Part shown: one piece after another, positions 44,836-55,788 of the stretch
Layout: each line of letters begins with the position of its first letter
How positions within the stretch are numbered: position 1 is the stretch's first letter
Program-made: the position numbers and the translations under genes
The notes under the pieces: generated by a model
What the model was told of the DNA's origin: nothing
What the model saw: the letters and a program-made list of their open reading frames with translations, nothing else
Databases searched by the model: none
From: Muricea muricata
Lineage: Eukaryota; Cnidaria; Anthozoa; Malacalcyonacea; Plexauridae
NCBI GenBank assembly: GCA_963855995.1
Contig: OY979729.1
Location: 6,404,115-6,468,114, forward strand
Length of the DNA: 64,000 nucleotides
Direction of reading: 5' to 3'

Positions 44836-45907
44836 CAAGAAATTAATGTTTTTAATCTTTGCCGACCTGGACTCAAACGGGTGAGGCCGACAAATTATTT
44901 AACGCGTTTCAACGTGCATGTATGGCCATCATTTCTGACAGTACAGAGTTTTTGCTGGGTTTTACAAGAATTTGCAAGTACAACTGAAATTTTAAAAAGA
45001 CAAATAGTCGGAATGGGGTTTTACAGATAAATTTTGGCTTTATTTGTTTCTGCTATTTTTACATCAAGGAGATGACCTTTTTAACATTAGTCTAGAGGGA
45101 AACAATGTGCTTTTATGTGTTTGTCTGCGCTACTTCTAACTGTGCAAAATAATCCTTTGACAACCTATGGTCCAAAATTACAATTGATGTCTTGCTGCAA
45201 GGTGATCAAAATTATTGAAACGCTTTATATAGCGGCTTTATAGTTCTCAACTCATTTGTGGAATATTTGTCTGTAGATATATACCAAAGGTTATTAATGT
45301 TTTTCTGATAGAAACATGTTTTTCTTATAAGATATGCATTGACATAATACAGTATATGTGGACAGGGTAGTGGTTGCACAAATTCTTATCAAGAGTAAAC
45401 CATGTTTTAATTGAAACACTATCTCTGCCAGGCTACTTAAATTAGTTTAAGTCATTAAATACAAATACACCATTATTTGTCTTCATTGTCTCAAGCTGCT
45501 ATAAATTAAATAATTTGGTGTTTTGTCATGACTTTGTTTTCAGATGACTGTGGACAATTTTCCAAAGATTTGACTAGATGGCCTCATTTCATGTTTCTTA
45601 ATGGCTCATTTTCATACTACCCTAGGCTATACCTTGCAAAATTAAATTATGATGTTTTTTAGTTTCTTAATAATATATACAATATTATACATCCCTAAAA
45701 ACTCCATCACTGAAAAGAAATGGTGTGGTAAAATACATTATTACAAAAGCATCATGTTTTTGATGTGGTAAGTTTCTAATGTTTCATCCAGGATGAGGGT
45801 TCAGGGCAGCATTACATTACTATGTTGACAGTCATTGTCAATTTGCTCTAAATCAGATGAGATTATCTGCCCCAAATAAAATGTATGCAAACTTGTACAC
45901 AAGTCTT
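44836..45907. other. no gene recognised
   Basis: AT-rich; no motif-bearing frame. It precedes a host-like exon and may be intronic. Confidence 0.45.
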
Positions 45908-46270
45908 ACACTAACTGCAACAGTTTACAATTGTACATTTGGATATGTCAACAGTGGCTTACTGCAAATATCAAATGTAATACACAATGTAATAAACACA
46001 ATGTGATATTCAGACTTGTATTTTGTGTACTTTAATTTTGCTATATACTTTGACTGCTTTTGTGAAGACAACTATCCTCTTCGACTATCTTACATTAACT
46101 GGGACCGTTTACAATTGTACATTTAGACATGTCAACAGTGGCTTAGCCGGCTTACTGCAAATGTCAAATGTAATGCACACAATGTAATATTTAGATCTTA
46201 TATTTTGCGTACTTCAATTTTGCCTTATACTTTGACTGCTTTTGTAAAGACAACAATCCTGTTCGACTAC
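45908..46270. repeat. tandem duplication, two units of about 175 bp
   Basis: Unit 1 (45908-46088) and unit 2 (46094-46270) share GTTTACAATTGTACATTT, GTCAACAGTGGCTTA and ACTTTGACTGCTTTTGT in the same order with about 10-15% differences. Confidence 0.8.
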
Positions 46271-46599
46271 ATACTTACAACTACGTATGTTCATTTGCAT
46301 CTGTCAATCACTTCTGACGTCAACATGCAGTTAATATGTTAAATGTCCATTATTATACCTAACTCAGTCAAGTTAAACATCAAGCAATTATGGTATTGAG
46401 TTCGGATAATCAGCGGAAAAAGTGAAAACTTAAACCTAATCATATTGACTTCGACCAATTTGGTATTTTGGCTTTTGACTCTGCCTTGCTCAAAAGTGGT
46501 TTATCATTTAACAGTTATACTTGTTTTGAAACGTTAAAATTAAGTTTTCATTGTACTAGTAAATATTTAAGATTTATCTTATCCATTCTTGGTTTATAG

Positions 46600-46991
46600 G
46601 TATTTATTTTGGCAAGAAGATGGAGGGTTTTTACGACGTATCAGTTTGGCTACTCATGAGATGCTGACTTTGGAAATGAGGGTTATTGATGAGTCAATTA
46701 TTAAACTTGACTGCATCAACAAACAAGTGTATAGTTTCCTGCCAAAATCTGGTAATGGGCACTATATTTCTGCAAGTGGTTATGATGGCGGGAATCAGAC
46801 GAAGATCACTAGTGGACCATTTAGGTATTATATACTCGGTGTATTTAATGGTTCGCTGTACTTCATGAATAACGATAGATCACAGATAAAGGAAATGGAT
46901 GCATCAAACGAGACTGTTATTCGAAGTATTGCAGTGGACAGAAATGACTACTGGGACCTGATTCTTGTACACAACTCTCTGCAACCATTAG
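46600..46991 (+). CDS. probable host exon, YWTD/LDLR-class-B-like propeller segment
   Basis: A 392-bp frame without stops is bounded by a strong acceptor (TTGGTTTATAG before 46600) and a consensus donor (AG|GTAAGT after 46991). It enters in phase 2 and leaves in phase 1. The residues include YLFWQEDGGFLRRISLAT, FNGSLYFMNNDRSQIKEMD and SIAVDRNDYWDLILV, resembling the strand patterns of six-bladed YWTD propellers (LRP or Ros/Sevenless-type receptors), which are extracellular. The wider gene is not visible in this window: no neighbouring exon was recognised on either side, and element debris follows within 400 bp. Composition and splice sites mark it as the best candidate for a real cellular gene here. 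Confidence 0.5.
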
Positions 46992-47384
46992 GTAAGTTAT
47001 AATAATATGTATCCTTAGGCTTAAAAAATTACCTTTGGTTCCAGTTTCATGTCATGAAAAAAATTAGGGCTGGTAGGTCAGAAAAAAATGTTTTCAATGA
47101 TTTTTTCATGGTTTTGACGGTTTTGAATAAACTAGAGATGAATTTAAGCAATTTATTGTTGTTTCGTTTGTGCGTCTAAACCGTGAAGATTCCGGAACAC
47201 AAAACGCGTCATGTAATTGCGTTCCTTGCACGAACAATTTCGTCTTGAATTAAAGAACAAAACAGGATAAAGCTCGGTTAATCAGGTTGAAAAAATAATA
47301 GGGTCGCCAAAAAATAGTGTTTGTTGGGCAACAGAATCTTACAATTAGAACTGCAAAAAGCCAAATTTTTGCATGCGTAATCGA
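46992..47384. other. probable intron, nothing recognised
   Basis: Follows the donor of the YWTD-like exon. Confidence 0.4.
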
Positions 47385-48170
47385 ATCACCACCATTTACA
47401 TTCCGTCTGTTCGAAACATAATGTAGTTAGGGATAGACAGTTCAAAATCATAATAATCTGAGCTGAAATGGCTTTCTGTCGCACAAATTATATCAGGGTC
47501 TCAATCTCAAACCAAAATAAATAACACTATCATTTTGTTTCTCAAACAGTTGGCATTGGTACAAGTCAGCTTAAATTTGTTTTCTTCCCTGTCGACTTCT
47601 ACTCAGCTTGACTGGGCTTGTTTTCCTTTCTCTGTTTGGCCTCGTGTAGGAAATTTGCTTCCCTCTGCATCTTCGATAGATCAGGATTTATCCAATAACT
47701 ATCTTTAGATTTTACTCATTTCCTATGATACCAACTGGACATTTCAGATTTCTCGAAGGACACGAGAAGACATCTCACTATTACTCTCGTATCTTGAATT
47801 TCGAGAATATCTTGCACTTTCGCGATATCGTAATCTCCTTTGCATACTTGATTCGTAATTGCACTTACATTGCGAATAATTTACTTACATTATACTTTTA
47901 AAATAACATTATACTTACAGCGATCTTGTTCAACAATGTCATCCTCAATTTTCTGCATACCCTTCACTCCCACTACTGCAGACGATTTCTCAAACATTCT
48001 CGTCATAGAGACTCTTGTGCCTCCTCTGTAACCGATGTGTAAGTTCTAGTAGACTGTTCTTTGGCTTCCTTGACTACTGTGGTGAGCAAGGCTGGCAATA
48101 TGTACATTACTTCTTCCAACGTAAAATCTTTCACTTGACAAACTGATTCTTTCAGTTACAAGACATAGCA
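47385..48170 (-). pseudogene. LINE 5' part: ORF1-like end and endonuclease start
   Basis: On the minus strand, 48170-47920 gives FTLEEVMYILPALLTTVVKE and, after a one-base shift, FEKSSAVVGVKGMQKIEDD. Near 47640 REANFLHEAKQRKEN follows, and 47575-47390 gives LTCTNANCLRNKM, DPDIICATESHFSSD and ELSIPNYIMFRTDG, the typical start of an APE endonuclease domain in CR1/jockey-like elements (T-N-A-x-x-L-x-N-K, then the TE catalytic pair). Stops are present in the last block. Confidence 0.5.
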
Positions 48171-48298
48171 CTTTGGACACTGCCATTCTTGTGTGACTCC
48201 TGCCACATTGAATACCGCGACACATAACCGCTTACTTCGAACACTGTAAACACGCCACATTGAATATTTTCTTTCTTGTAGTGATGGTTTTCTGACTG

Positions 48299-48433
48299 TG
48301 TAACCGCCTCGACTTATTCACTCGAACTAAAATACCTTTTATTCAAAGCACACCTTAAATACTGATTACACCTAATCTACATATATTAATGTACATATTT
48401 ACATAGGAACACACCCCCCCTTACGTGCCTACA
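48299..48433 (-). repeat. BEL 3' LTR
   Basis: 135 bp, TGTAACCGCC...GTGCCTACA on the plus strand, matching 54493-54628 with a few substitutions and a small C-run difference. The minus-strand stretch CATCGGTGGGGAGTA just inside it is a plausible polypurine tract. Confidence 0.9.
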
Positions 48434-48529
48434 TACTCCCCACCGATGGGGAGTAATTTAACGACTCCATCTCTACTTGAGACACGTCGGTATTGTTACA
48501 CACGAATATTCGCGTCAATGTCCTTCACA

Positions 48530-49511
48530 CTATCTTTCACACTCTTCTAGTAAGCTAATGTTCACGACTGGTCGCGATAAAACAGTATCTTTTGTTTTTA
48601 TTTCTACTGTTCTTACTTTAGCATCCCGACCGTTGTTCGCCTTCTTTGCAACAGCAGTAGGCCAAAGTCCTCTTCGTATTCTTTTTTCATGCACCAAAAC
48701 TAAATCTCCGACGCGAACGTCACGCTGAGGCTTTATCCATTTTTGGCGTAAATGTAGCGTAGTTAAATATTCTTGAATCCATCGAGACCAAAAATGGTTT
48801 GAAAGGATTTGAGCTTGCTTCCATCTTCTTCGACTCAAGATTGTATCGTTTGCTGAAATCCCCCATAGGTACAACTACAGCAGGCTTCTGCAGTAAAAAA
48901 TTAGCAGGGGTAATCGCGGTTGCATCGGCTGCGTCTTCACTCGATCTTGTTAAAGGACGAGAGTTTAGTATTGACTCGACCTCGCAGAAGACTGTCCGTA
49001 ATACATGCGATTTTACCAGGGCGCCCTTTAGGATAGCTTTCAGGGAACGCTTTATTTCTTTAATTAACCTTTCCCACACTCCCGCGAAATGTGGAGCATT
49101 TGGTGGATGGAATATCCAATTAATTCCTCGATCAGATAATCGTTGTTTGAGGTTCTCATCACTCCAGGTTTTCGCTGCGTTCTTCAATTCTATATCAGCT
49201 CCTCGGAAGTTACTTCCGCAGTCTGATCGTATCTCTTTCGGAGTGCCACGTCGAGCAATAAACTGTCGCAAAGTATTAATAAAATCATCAGTTTCCAACG
49301 AAGGCGTAACTTCCAGGTGTATCGCACGTGTTACCATACAAGAGAAAATGCATCCCCATCTTTTTGGCGTGGACCGACCTTGCTTTATTAACAGTGGGCC
49401 GAGCATATCGATTCCTACGCAGGTGAAGGGGTTCGTACGCAGTGACTCGACATTTAGGAAGAGGAGCCATTTGTTGATGGAGTTTTGGAGCGTGCCCTTT
49501 CCTACACACAA
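48530..49511 (-). pseudogene. BEL integrase core and C-terminal domain
   Basis: The frame 49511-48720 contains VGIDMLGPLLIKQ (first Asp), IRSDCGSNFRGADIE (second Asp) and NAPHFAGVWERLIKEIKRS (Glu), the DDE integrase triad in the BEL arrangement. It is out of frame with the following 48874-48530 segment (WIQEYLTTLHLRQKW, VGDLVLVHEKRI), the DUF5641-like tail that follows BEL integrases. The shift lies near 48850. Confidence 0.85.
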
Positions 49512-50391
49512 AACACTTGTTAATTATTTTTCTAACCAGCGACCGGGCCTTACAGCTCCAGAATCTTTCACGTAGGAGATTTAAAGTGTGTTCTTGCCCA
49601 ATATTGCCATTGTCACAGTGGATGTGTCTTGCTAATAGCTGTGATACCCAGTGGTGTTTCGGCAGCACTGGTGGAAACTTTGCATCATAGCTTAAAGGTG
49701 CAAGCTCCAATCTGCTCCCCACTCGGATCACACCGTCGTCGCCAACAAAAGGATTCAGCCTTGCGATATTGCTTGTCACTTTAACACTCTTCTTCTTATT
49801 GAGATCAGTGTACTCTTCGGAGTACACTTGTATCAGCAGATTCTTAAACCTTGTTAGCCACACGATCTTTGCTTTGAGTACGTTCCAAGATAAATATCGT
49901 TCTAATAGTTCGTATATAGCCGGTTTTTTTACCTCGACTAACGAATTGGATTGGATTAGAACGTCACGGTCTTCTTCTAGTACTTGTGGTAGACTCGTCT
50001 GTGGCCAGTTCGCCTCTGGGGTTTTCAGAAACGATGGACCAACTAACCATCGACATTGGGATGTCATATCAGATGGTTTCATTCCACGAAAGGCGTCATC
50101 GCCTGGATTCTCTTTGCTTGGTCAGTATTTCCATTGTTGTACCTTGGATTTCTTTCTGATTTCCGCTATGCGATTACCAACGTAAACACAGAATCTTTTT
50201 TCTTCGTTTCGAATATACTTAAGTACAACTTCGGAATCGGTCCAGTAATAAATCTTACTGAATGACATCTCGATTTCGTGCTGTACAAGTTCACAGACTC
50301 GAGCAGACAAAACCGCGGCTTGAAGCTCTAGACGAGGTATAGATATTTTTCGTAGAGGTGCAGCTCGAGATTTTCCAACACACGAGCGCAC
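49288..50391 (-). pseudogene. BEL RNase H end and integrase zinc-binding region
   Basis: The frame 50391-50122 gives SIPRLELQAAVLSARVCE and YYWTDSEVVLKYIRN, the BEL RNase H core with Glu and Asp. After a break the frame 50082-49288 gives DGVIRVGSRLELAPL and the HHCC region HWVSQLLARHIHCDNGNIGQ and KIINKCFVCRKG. A shift near 49500 moves into the integrase core frame. Confidence 0.8.
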
Positions 50392-52124
50392 ATCACTCTC
50401 CTATCGGTAAATTCAGTCGGAATGTACGACGCCGCTCCATACCCTATTTCACTGGCATCAGAGAAGTTGTGTAGCTGGATTTCTTTGACACACTTTCTCG
50501 TATCACCGTGACTCGTCTGGCTGGGTTTCTTTTCTTTGGATTTATAACAGCGTGGAATTTTAACCTTTGTAAGGGCTAAGAGATCGTTTTTCCATTGTCT
50601 CCAGTCTCCTAGCTCCGCTTCAGGAAGTCGTTCGTCCCATTCAGCTTTCGTTCGCCACAACTTCTGTAGAAATATTTTAGCTAACAGTGTTACTGGCGCG
50701 GCGAAGCCCAGTGGATCGTATAACGAGGCAACTGTAGACAAAATCCCTCTCTTCGTCTCCGGTTTGTCTACGTCGACAATCTTGAATTGGAAAACATCTT
50801 CTTCAACATTCCATTGAAGGGCCAGCGCTCGTGATATTGGAAGTTTATCTATGCTCAAGTTCAGCATTGGATCTGCTCGTTCTGACTCCGGAATAGTAGC
50901 TAGAACTTGCTTGCTTGAGCTAATCCATTTGGTCAAGCAGAATCCTCTCCTTCGGAGAAGTGCCATTAAATCGCTGGCGAGTTGTATTGCGTCGTTATCA
51001 TCAGGAACCGACTTCAATAGATCGTCCACGTAGAAATCCTTTTCCACGGCATTCACAGTCATTTTATTGAAATCACAGCTGTTATCTCTTGCTGTTTTCT
51101 TTAATGCATAATTAGCAATAGAGGGGGAATCTTTGGCAGCAAATATGTGAACGTTCATGCAGTATTCGTCTGGGTTATCATGGACACCATTTGTAGACCA
51201 CAGAAACCTCAAGGAATCTCGGTCCTTTTCGGGTACTTTCACCTGGTGGAACATCTCTTGGACATCGGCGGCAATTGCTACTTGTTCTTTGCGAAATCTA
51301 AAAAGCACTTCGACTATCTCGTTAGCCAAGTTAGGGCCATGTATGAGGTTTCCATTTAATGATGTGCCTTTAAATTTAGCTGCAACATCAAATACTATAC
51401 GGATCTTTCCAGGCTTGGCTTGGTGATACACAGGATGGTGGGGAAGATACCAAATTGTCGGAGAAGTTTTATTGATTTCTTCGGGTCGTAACTTGCTTGC
51501 GTATCCCTTTTCGACGTATTCTTCTATTTCGGATTGGTACTTCTTGTTTAAATCTTTGTCCCTTTTCAGTCGGGTTTTGAGGTGCTGATAACGCTTGAGG
51601 GCAACGTCACGGTTGTTTGGTAGTTGAGGGTTGTCAACTTTCCACAGCATGCCAATTTCATAATGTCCATTGACAACTCTAGTAGATCCTTCCATCATCT
51701 TTTCTGCTTTCTTACCTTCATTAGACATAACTCTTTTAATACTGGTGACCACGCTAAGACCATCGTCATGGAAAAACCGCTTTACTTCATTAAAAACCAT
51801 TTCTTCTATAGCTGTGTTTGAATGCTGTAACAGGTTAACCTCAACTTGACTTGTCCGAAGTTTGTTCGTTGGTCCCATTAAGGCCCAACCTAATTTGTAT
51901 TTAAATCCCCAGGGTTCTTCTACGCCGCCTGTCTTAACTTGTTCAGTTATGAACATCTCGGGATTATCAGCTCCGATTAGAATGAGGATATCATCCAGTT
52001 CTACTTGGGGGAAGTCGATGTCTGGCTGTACGTCATCCTTGGGTGGCGCAACTTTCAGCTGTACATCTAGACTATCAGTCACGATGACGTTTCGGACCAA
52101 CAACTTCGCGCCGTCTGTCACCAA
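50328..52124 (-). pseudogene. BEL reverse transcriptase
   Basis: A long open stretch of 598 codons. It starts after the protease region (QVELDDILILIGADN) and includes KYKLGWALMGPTNK, RIVFDVAAKFKGTSLN, IAADVQEMFHQVKV (motif A Asp), FYVDDLLKSVPDD (motif C, YVDD) and GFAAPVTLLAKIFLQ. The RNase H start FSDASEIGYGAASYIP with its first Asp follows before the frame shifts near 50385. An in-frame TAG lies just upstream (about 52139-52137). All RT catalytic residues are intact. Confidence 0.9.
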
Positions 52125-52139
52125 GTCAGCAGATTCCTA

Positions 52140-52883
52140 GATGACGTCAACCTTCTCGGCTTCAATCGAGGTCGTTCCAGTCAATGACTTTACGGACAAT
52201 GTGCCTTTCTGACCCTCAAGACTGAGTTTCTTTGCCAGGTTGGTATGGATAAACGAAGCTTCACTTGCTTGATTCAAGAGAGCATACGTAGTTGTCTCCA
52301 GCCCATCAGACCATGGACTTTTACAGCCACTACTGGAAGCGCGGTTGTGTCTCTTATAACTTGAGGGAGAACGCTTGCTGCGTTTGTTTGCACATTCGCG
52401 TCTCGCTTAGTCACTTCACAAATATTAAATTCTTCCTGAGAAGTGTTCGTTTCTTGATCCTTCTGATTGGACAAATGCAGGAGTTTGTGGTGTCTTCTTT
52501 TACAGCCATCTACTTCACATTTGCTTTTCGTGCAAGTTCGCTTGTAGTGCCCCGAAAAAAAGGCACTGGAAACATAACTTCGACTTGAGTACGGCCTTCC
52601 GCCTTTCAACAGCTGTCATTTGGAGGAATTCTTTGCACACTGTAAGGTTGTGATTTCCTTGGCAAACAGGACATACGGTTCTCTTTTCATAACCAAATCG
52701 TCCAGACATGTATTGGGTTGCGAAGCTCGAAATGGGCTCTTCTTTTCTCTTTCTCTCCAATTCGCTTTTAGAACGATTGGAGATTTCTTTTTCTGGGTCT
52801 CTCAGGGTTCCAAACAGCGGGTTATTCTCGGATTCTGCTCTCCTTTGAAGGAATTCTGTCAGATCTCGAAAGTTTGGTGGCAC
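52140..52883 (-). pseudogene. BEL zinc-knuckle and protease region, frameshifted
   Basis: From 52883 the frame gives RDLTEFLQRRAESENN, VCPVCQGNHNLTVCKEF (a CCHC knuckle) and LCFQCL; a shift near 52560 continues with SGHYKRTCTKSKCEVDGC, completing the second knuckle. Further down, ALPVVAVKVHGL marks the start of the DUF1758-type aspartic protease, whose active-site turn falls in a second shift near 52290. An in-frame TGA at 52889-52887 separates this from Gag. Confidence 0.8.
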
Positions 52884-52886
52884 GCC

Positions 52887-54377
52887 TCACTTCCTCAATA
52901 AATCGCTTGCTCGATTTCTCCATCCGGACTGGTTGTAGAACGGTAAACGAGCTGCCACTTTTCGCAGATGATCGGAATTTATTTCATTTAGGCTGTTCAT
53001 CGATTCGAATATTTTCAATACAGATTGACATTTGTCAGCCAGCTTCTGAAGAGCTTTTCCATCCCCATTCGCAATGCTTGGCCCTTTCACTATCGACCCA
53101 ATACAGGCATCAACGATCATGTACGATTGCCCAAAACGGGTTTTCAGAACATTCAAGGCTTCCGCCAAGGCTCCTGATCCCATCCCTTCAAATCTCTCGA
53201 CCGCTTCCTTGGCCTTTCCATCTAAATATTGCATCAAGCGGCTAAGCATCTTGCTCTCCTGAATTGGTTGGGAAAGCACCTGATCCCGAAATCTAGTGGC
53301 GAATCTAAAATAATCTTTAGGATCGCCAGAAAACTTTATTATTTCAATTGGTGGTGTATGTGATAAACTAGCAAGCGTTTCAGCAAGCTGGTGTATTACG
53401 TTCGTGCCTGTCTCTCTATCGCTATTGTTGACGACAGAATAGTTCTGTAAACCTCGTTTCGGGTCAGCAAAGTTAAACTGTCCCTTTGTTCTCGCAGATT
53501 CGGTCGGCAAATTATAGTATTCAAATTTAGGCGCTTCAGTAGGCTTACTGAAATCTGCATAATTGTATAATTTCTCGTCGATATATAACAATTGTTCGTC
53601 CTCGGCAGCGTGTCGCTCTTCTAACTTAGCGATTTCAATTTCGTCCTTTAGCTTTTGTCGTTCTAAAAGCTGGCGCATTTCTAAATTCCGAAGTTCAACG
53701 GTTTTCTCAATTTCTTGTTGATCATGTAGATGATTTAAGCATAGTTCCGCCTTTTCACGCTTCAGTTGAGCCTTACGGGATTTTGAGCTTGCTGCTGATT
53801 TTGCACTGGACGTTAGTGAACTAAAAGAGCCTACACTAACGCAACTTCTTGTCTCGAAATCATCTCGAGTAACCTTTTCGTCAACGCGCGATTGAAGATA
53901 TTGACTAACTTTAGCTAATAGTTCCGGTTTTTTTGCTACTTGCTGTTCGTATACCTCCGTGGCGCTCGCTACGCTTAACTGATTATGATTAGCAAATAAC
54001 AATATTTCATGATGTACTAGACTGAATCGTTCCCATTGTATATTAAATAACTGGACTAGTTCCTTCACTGCATCTTCGTTTTTAGCATCAAATAAAAGTA
54101 CACTTATCTTATTATTGAGCTCAGTTAGATGTCCCTGATGTTCACTTCTTGATCTCTGCAACTTTAACATTTTTTCGTGGTTAACAGCGTCTTGATCCAA
54201 ACGCACATTCGGCCTTCTTTCCCGTCTATCAATCCGATATACGTCCTGACGAACTGCTCCATGCTGGACATCGTCAACTTTATCTCCCGCCTTCGAACTT
54301 GCTCGTCTTAACTGTTCATTTACGAGCTCATCGGTTCTCGCTTCTAGTACGCCATCCTCGAGTGACCCAAGTCCCAA
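52887..54377 (-). pseudogene. BEL Gag (DUF1759-like)
   Basis: 496 codons: an N-terminal charged region, a long coiled-coil stretch (roughly residues 200-270, KSRKAQLKREKAELCLNHLH), then the DUF1759-type capsid part IEIIKFSGDPKDYFRFATRF, MLSRLMQYLDGKAKEAVERF and ALNVLKTRFGQSYMI. It ends at a TGA (52889-52887) where related elements continue in frame into the zinc knuckles. It would form the virus-like particle. Confidence 0.85.
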
Positions 54378-54474
54378 AGCGTCGCTATATATTTCTAATC
54401 TGTCACGTTCTGCAATTTCTCACCGAGGTCTACAACACTCGGGTCAACTGAAAACAACTGAGAAACGTCTATAT

Positions 54475-54492
54475 CCGGCTCGAAGGACCATT
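54475..54492 (-). promoter_or_regulatory. BEL primer-binding site
   Basis: Adjacent to the right LTR on the minus strand lies TGGTCCTTCGAGCCGGAT, complementary to a tRNA 3' end CCGGCUCGAAGGA-CCA with a recognisable T-arm (GGCUCGA). The tRNA identity is not assigned. Confidence 0.75.
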
Positions 54493-54628
54493 TGTAACCG
54501 CCTCGACTTATTCACTCGAACTAAAATACCTTTTATTCAAAGCACATCTTAAATACCGATTACACCTAATCTACATATATTAATGTACATATTTACATAG
54601 GAACACACACACCCCTTACGTGTCTACA
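54493..54628 (-). repeat. BEL 5' LTR
   Basis: 136 bp, TGTAACCGCC...GTGTCTACA; pairs with 48299-48433. A few substitutions separate the two LTRs, so the insertion is not brand new. Confidence 0.9.
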
Positions 54629-54681
54629 AACTGTTCGACTTTAAAACCCGCACAACAACGAATTATTTACGCACAAACGTA

Positions 54682-55487
54682 AGTAGTAATATAGGGGCCG
54701 ATCGAGCCGGATTTTTAGGGGGGCGCAAGGGGGGGCGAGGGGGGCGCAAGGGGCGCGCGAGGGGGGCGCACACATATTGAGGGGGCGCACCCTCATTAGA
54801 ATATCGTGCTCTGATTGGTCGAAAAGCGTACGTACACGCCGTGACGTACGCTATACCCGTGCTCTGATTGGTTAAAACAGCGTACGTATCCCCCGTGACG
54901 TACACCCCGTGAGGGGCGCAAGGGGCGCGCGAGGGGGACGCACACATATTGAGGGGGCGCACCCTCATTAGAATATCGTGCTCTGATTGGTCGAAAAGCG
55001 TACGTACACGCCGTGACGTACGCTATACCCGTGCTCTGATTGGTTAAAACAGCGTACGTATCCCCCGTGACGTACGCTATAGTCGCGCGCTCTGATTGGT
55101 TAATGGTTGGCGTACGTATACCCCGTTACGTACACACCGTGACGTACGCCATAGCCGTGCTCTGATTGGTTAAAACAGCGTACGTATGCCCCGTGACGTA
55201 CACCCCGTGACGTACGCTATAGTCGCGCGCTCTGATTGGTTAATGGTTGGCGTACGTATACCCCGTTACGTACACACCGTGACGTACGCCATAGCTATGC
55301 TCTGGTTGGTTAAAACAGCGTACGTATGCCCCGTGACGTACACGCCGTGACGTACGCTATAGTCGCGCTCTGATTGGTTAAAACAGCGTACGTATACCCC
55401 GTGACGTACGCTATAGTCGCGCTCTGGTTGGTTAAAACAGTGTACGTATACCCCGTGACGTACGCCATAGGCGCGCTCTTTTGCCGA
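54682..55487. repeat. Polinton left terminal repeat with GC-rich and CCAAT/CRE-like array
   Basis: The first 100 bases are G-rich (GGGGGGCGCAAGG words). A block of about 174 bp is duplicated (starting near 54739 and 54913). Then about ten tandem units of 50-70 bp follow, each with CTCTGATTGGTTAAAAC (an inverted CCAAT box) and CGTGACGTACGC (a TGACGT half-site with palindromic CGTACG). The mirror copy is 62880-63770, with one unit more. Confidence 0.85.
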
Positions 55488-55788
55488 CATGATCTGATAT
55501 GTCGCACCAAGAAAGTGAAGAAAGAGGGTCCTAATCAGGATCGTTTATTCTATTGTTGTCCTCATCCAAGAGAAAGTGCTTGTGACTTCTTTGAGTGGAA
55601 ACCTGACGAAGACCCCCTTGAGCCAGGTTGTGTTTGCCTGTTTAGTATGCCACCATCTTACCGATATACAGTGAGAAAGACAGGGGAGACATTTACTAGT
55701 AAGGAAACGGATTCGTAAGAAAGCGTATGACGAATTCCTTCGGCAAAAGGAAATCGGTGAACTGATTCAGGACTTACAGATCTACTAA
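55487..55788 (+). pseudogene. GRF-type zinc-finger protein remnant (left arm)
   Basis: The frame reads LICRTKKVKKEGPNQDRLFY, CCPHPRESACDFFEWKPDE: the GRF pattern (C...GPN-x-x-R-x-F-Y-x-C...C-x-F-F-x-W) known from DNA-processing enzymes such as topoisomerase 3, NEIL3 and APE2. No start codon is in frame. The frame stops at 55718; a second frame (55690-55788) continues with RIRKKAYDEFLRQKEIGELI, a plausible C-terminal helix. It converges on the polymerase C-terminus on the other strand, as a normal Polinton gene pair might. The identity of the parent protein is unknown. Confidence 0.6.

Larger units (their letters stand above)
48299..54628 (-). mobile_element. BEL/Pao LTR retrotransposon, nearly full length
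   Basis: The element has two related LTRs (48299-48433 and 54493-54628) in the minus orientation, with a primer site beside the right LTR and a purine tract beside the left. Coding order on the minus strand is Gag (DUF1759-like), zinc knuckles, protease region (DUF1758-like), RT, RNase H, integrase and a C-terminal DUF5641-like domain, which is the BEL/Pao order. Flanks GACTG (left) and AACTG (right) match at four of five bases, fitting a BEL-type duplication. Five or more stops and shifts make it inactive. Its right LTR ends 53 bp from the Polinton-derived element. Confidence 0.9.

Noticed and set aside
45541-45600. Possible exon after TTTTCAG at 45541
   Set aside because: The acceptor is good but the following frame closes within about ten codons and has no matching donor.
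48799-49575. 258-codon open frame on the plus strand
   Set aside because: It is the antisense shadow of the BEL integrase frame, which has all expected motifs on the minus strand.
54663-55510. Frames made of repeated TYAVLTNQS or HGVYVRCFNQ words in the terminal array
   Set aside because: The array is open in several frames on both strands because of its repeat period; no protein family is suggested.
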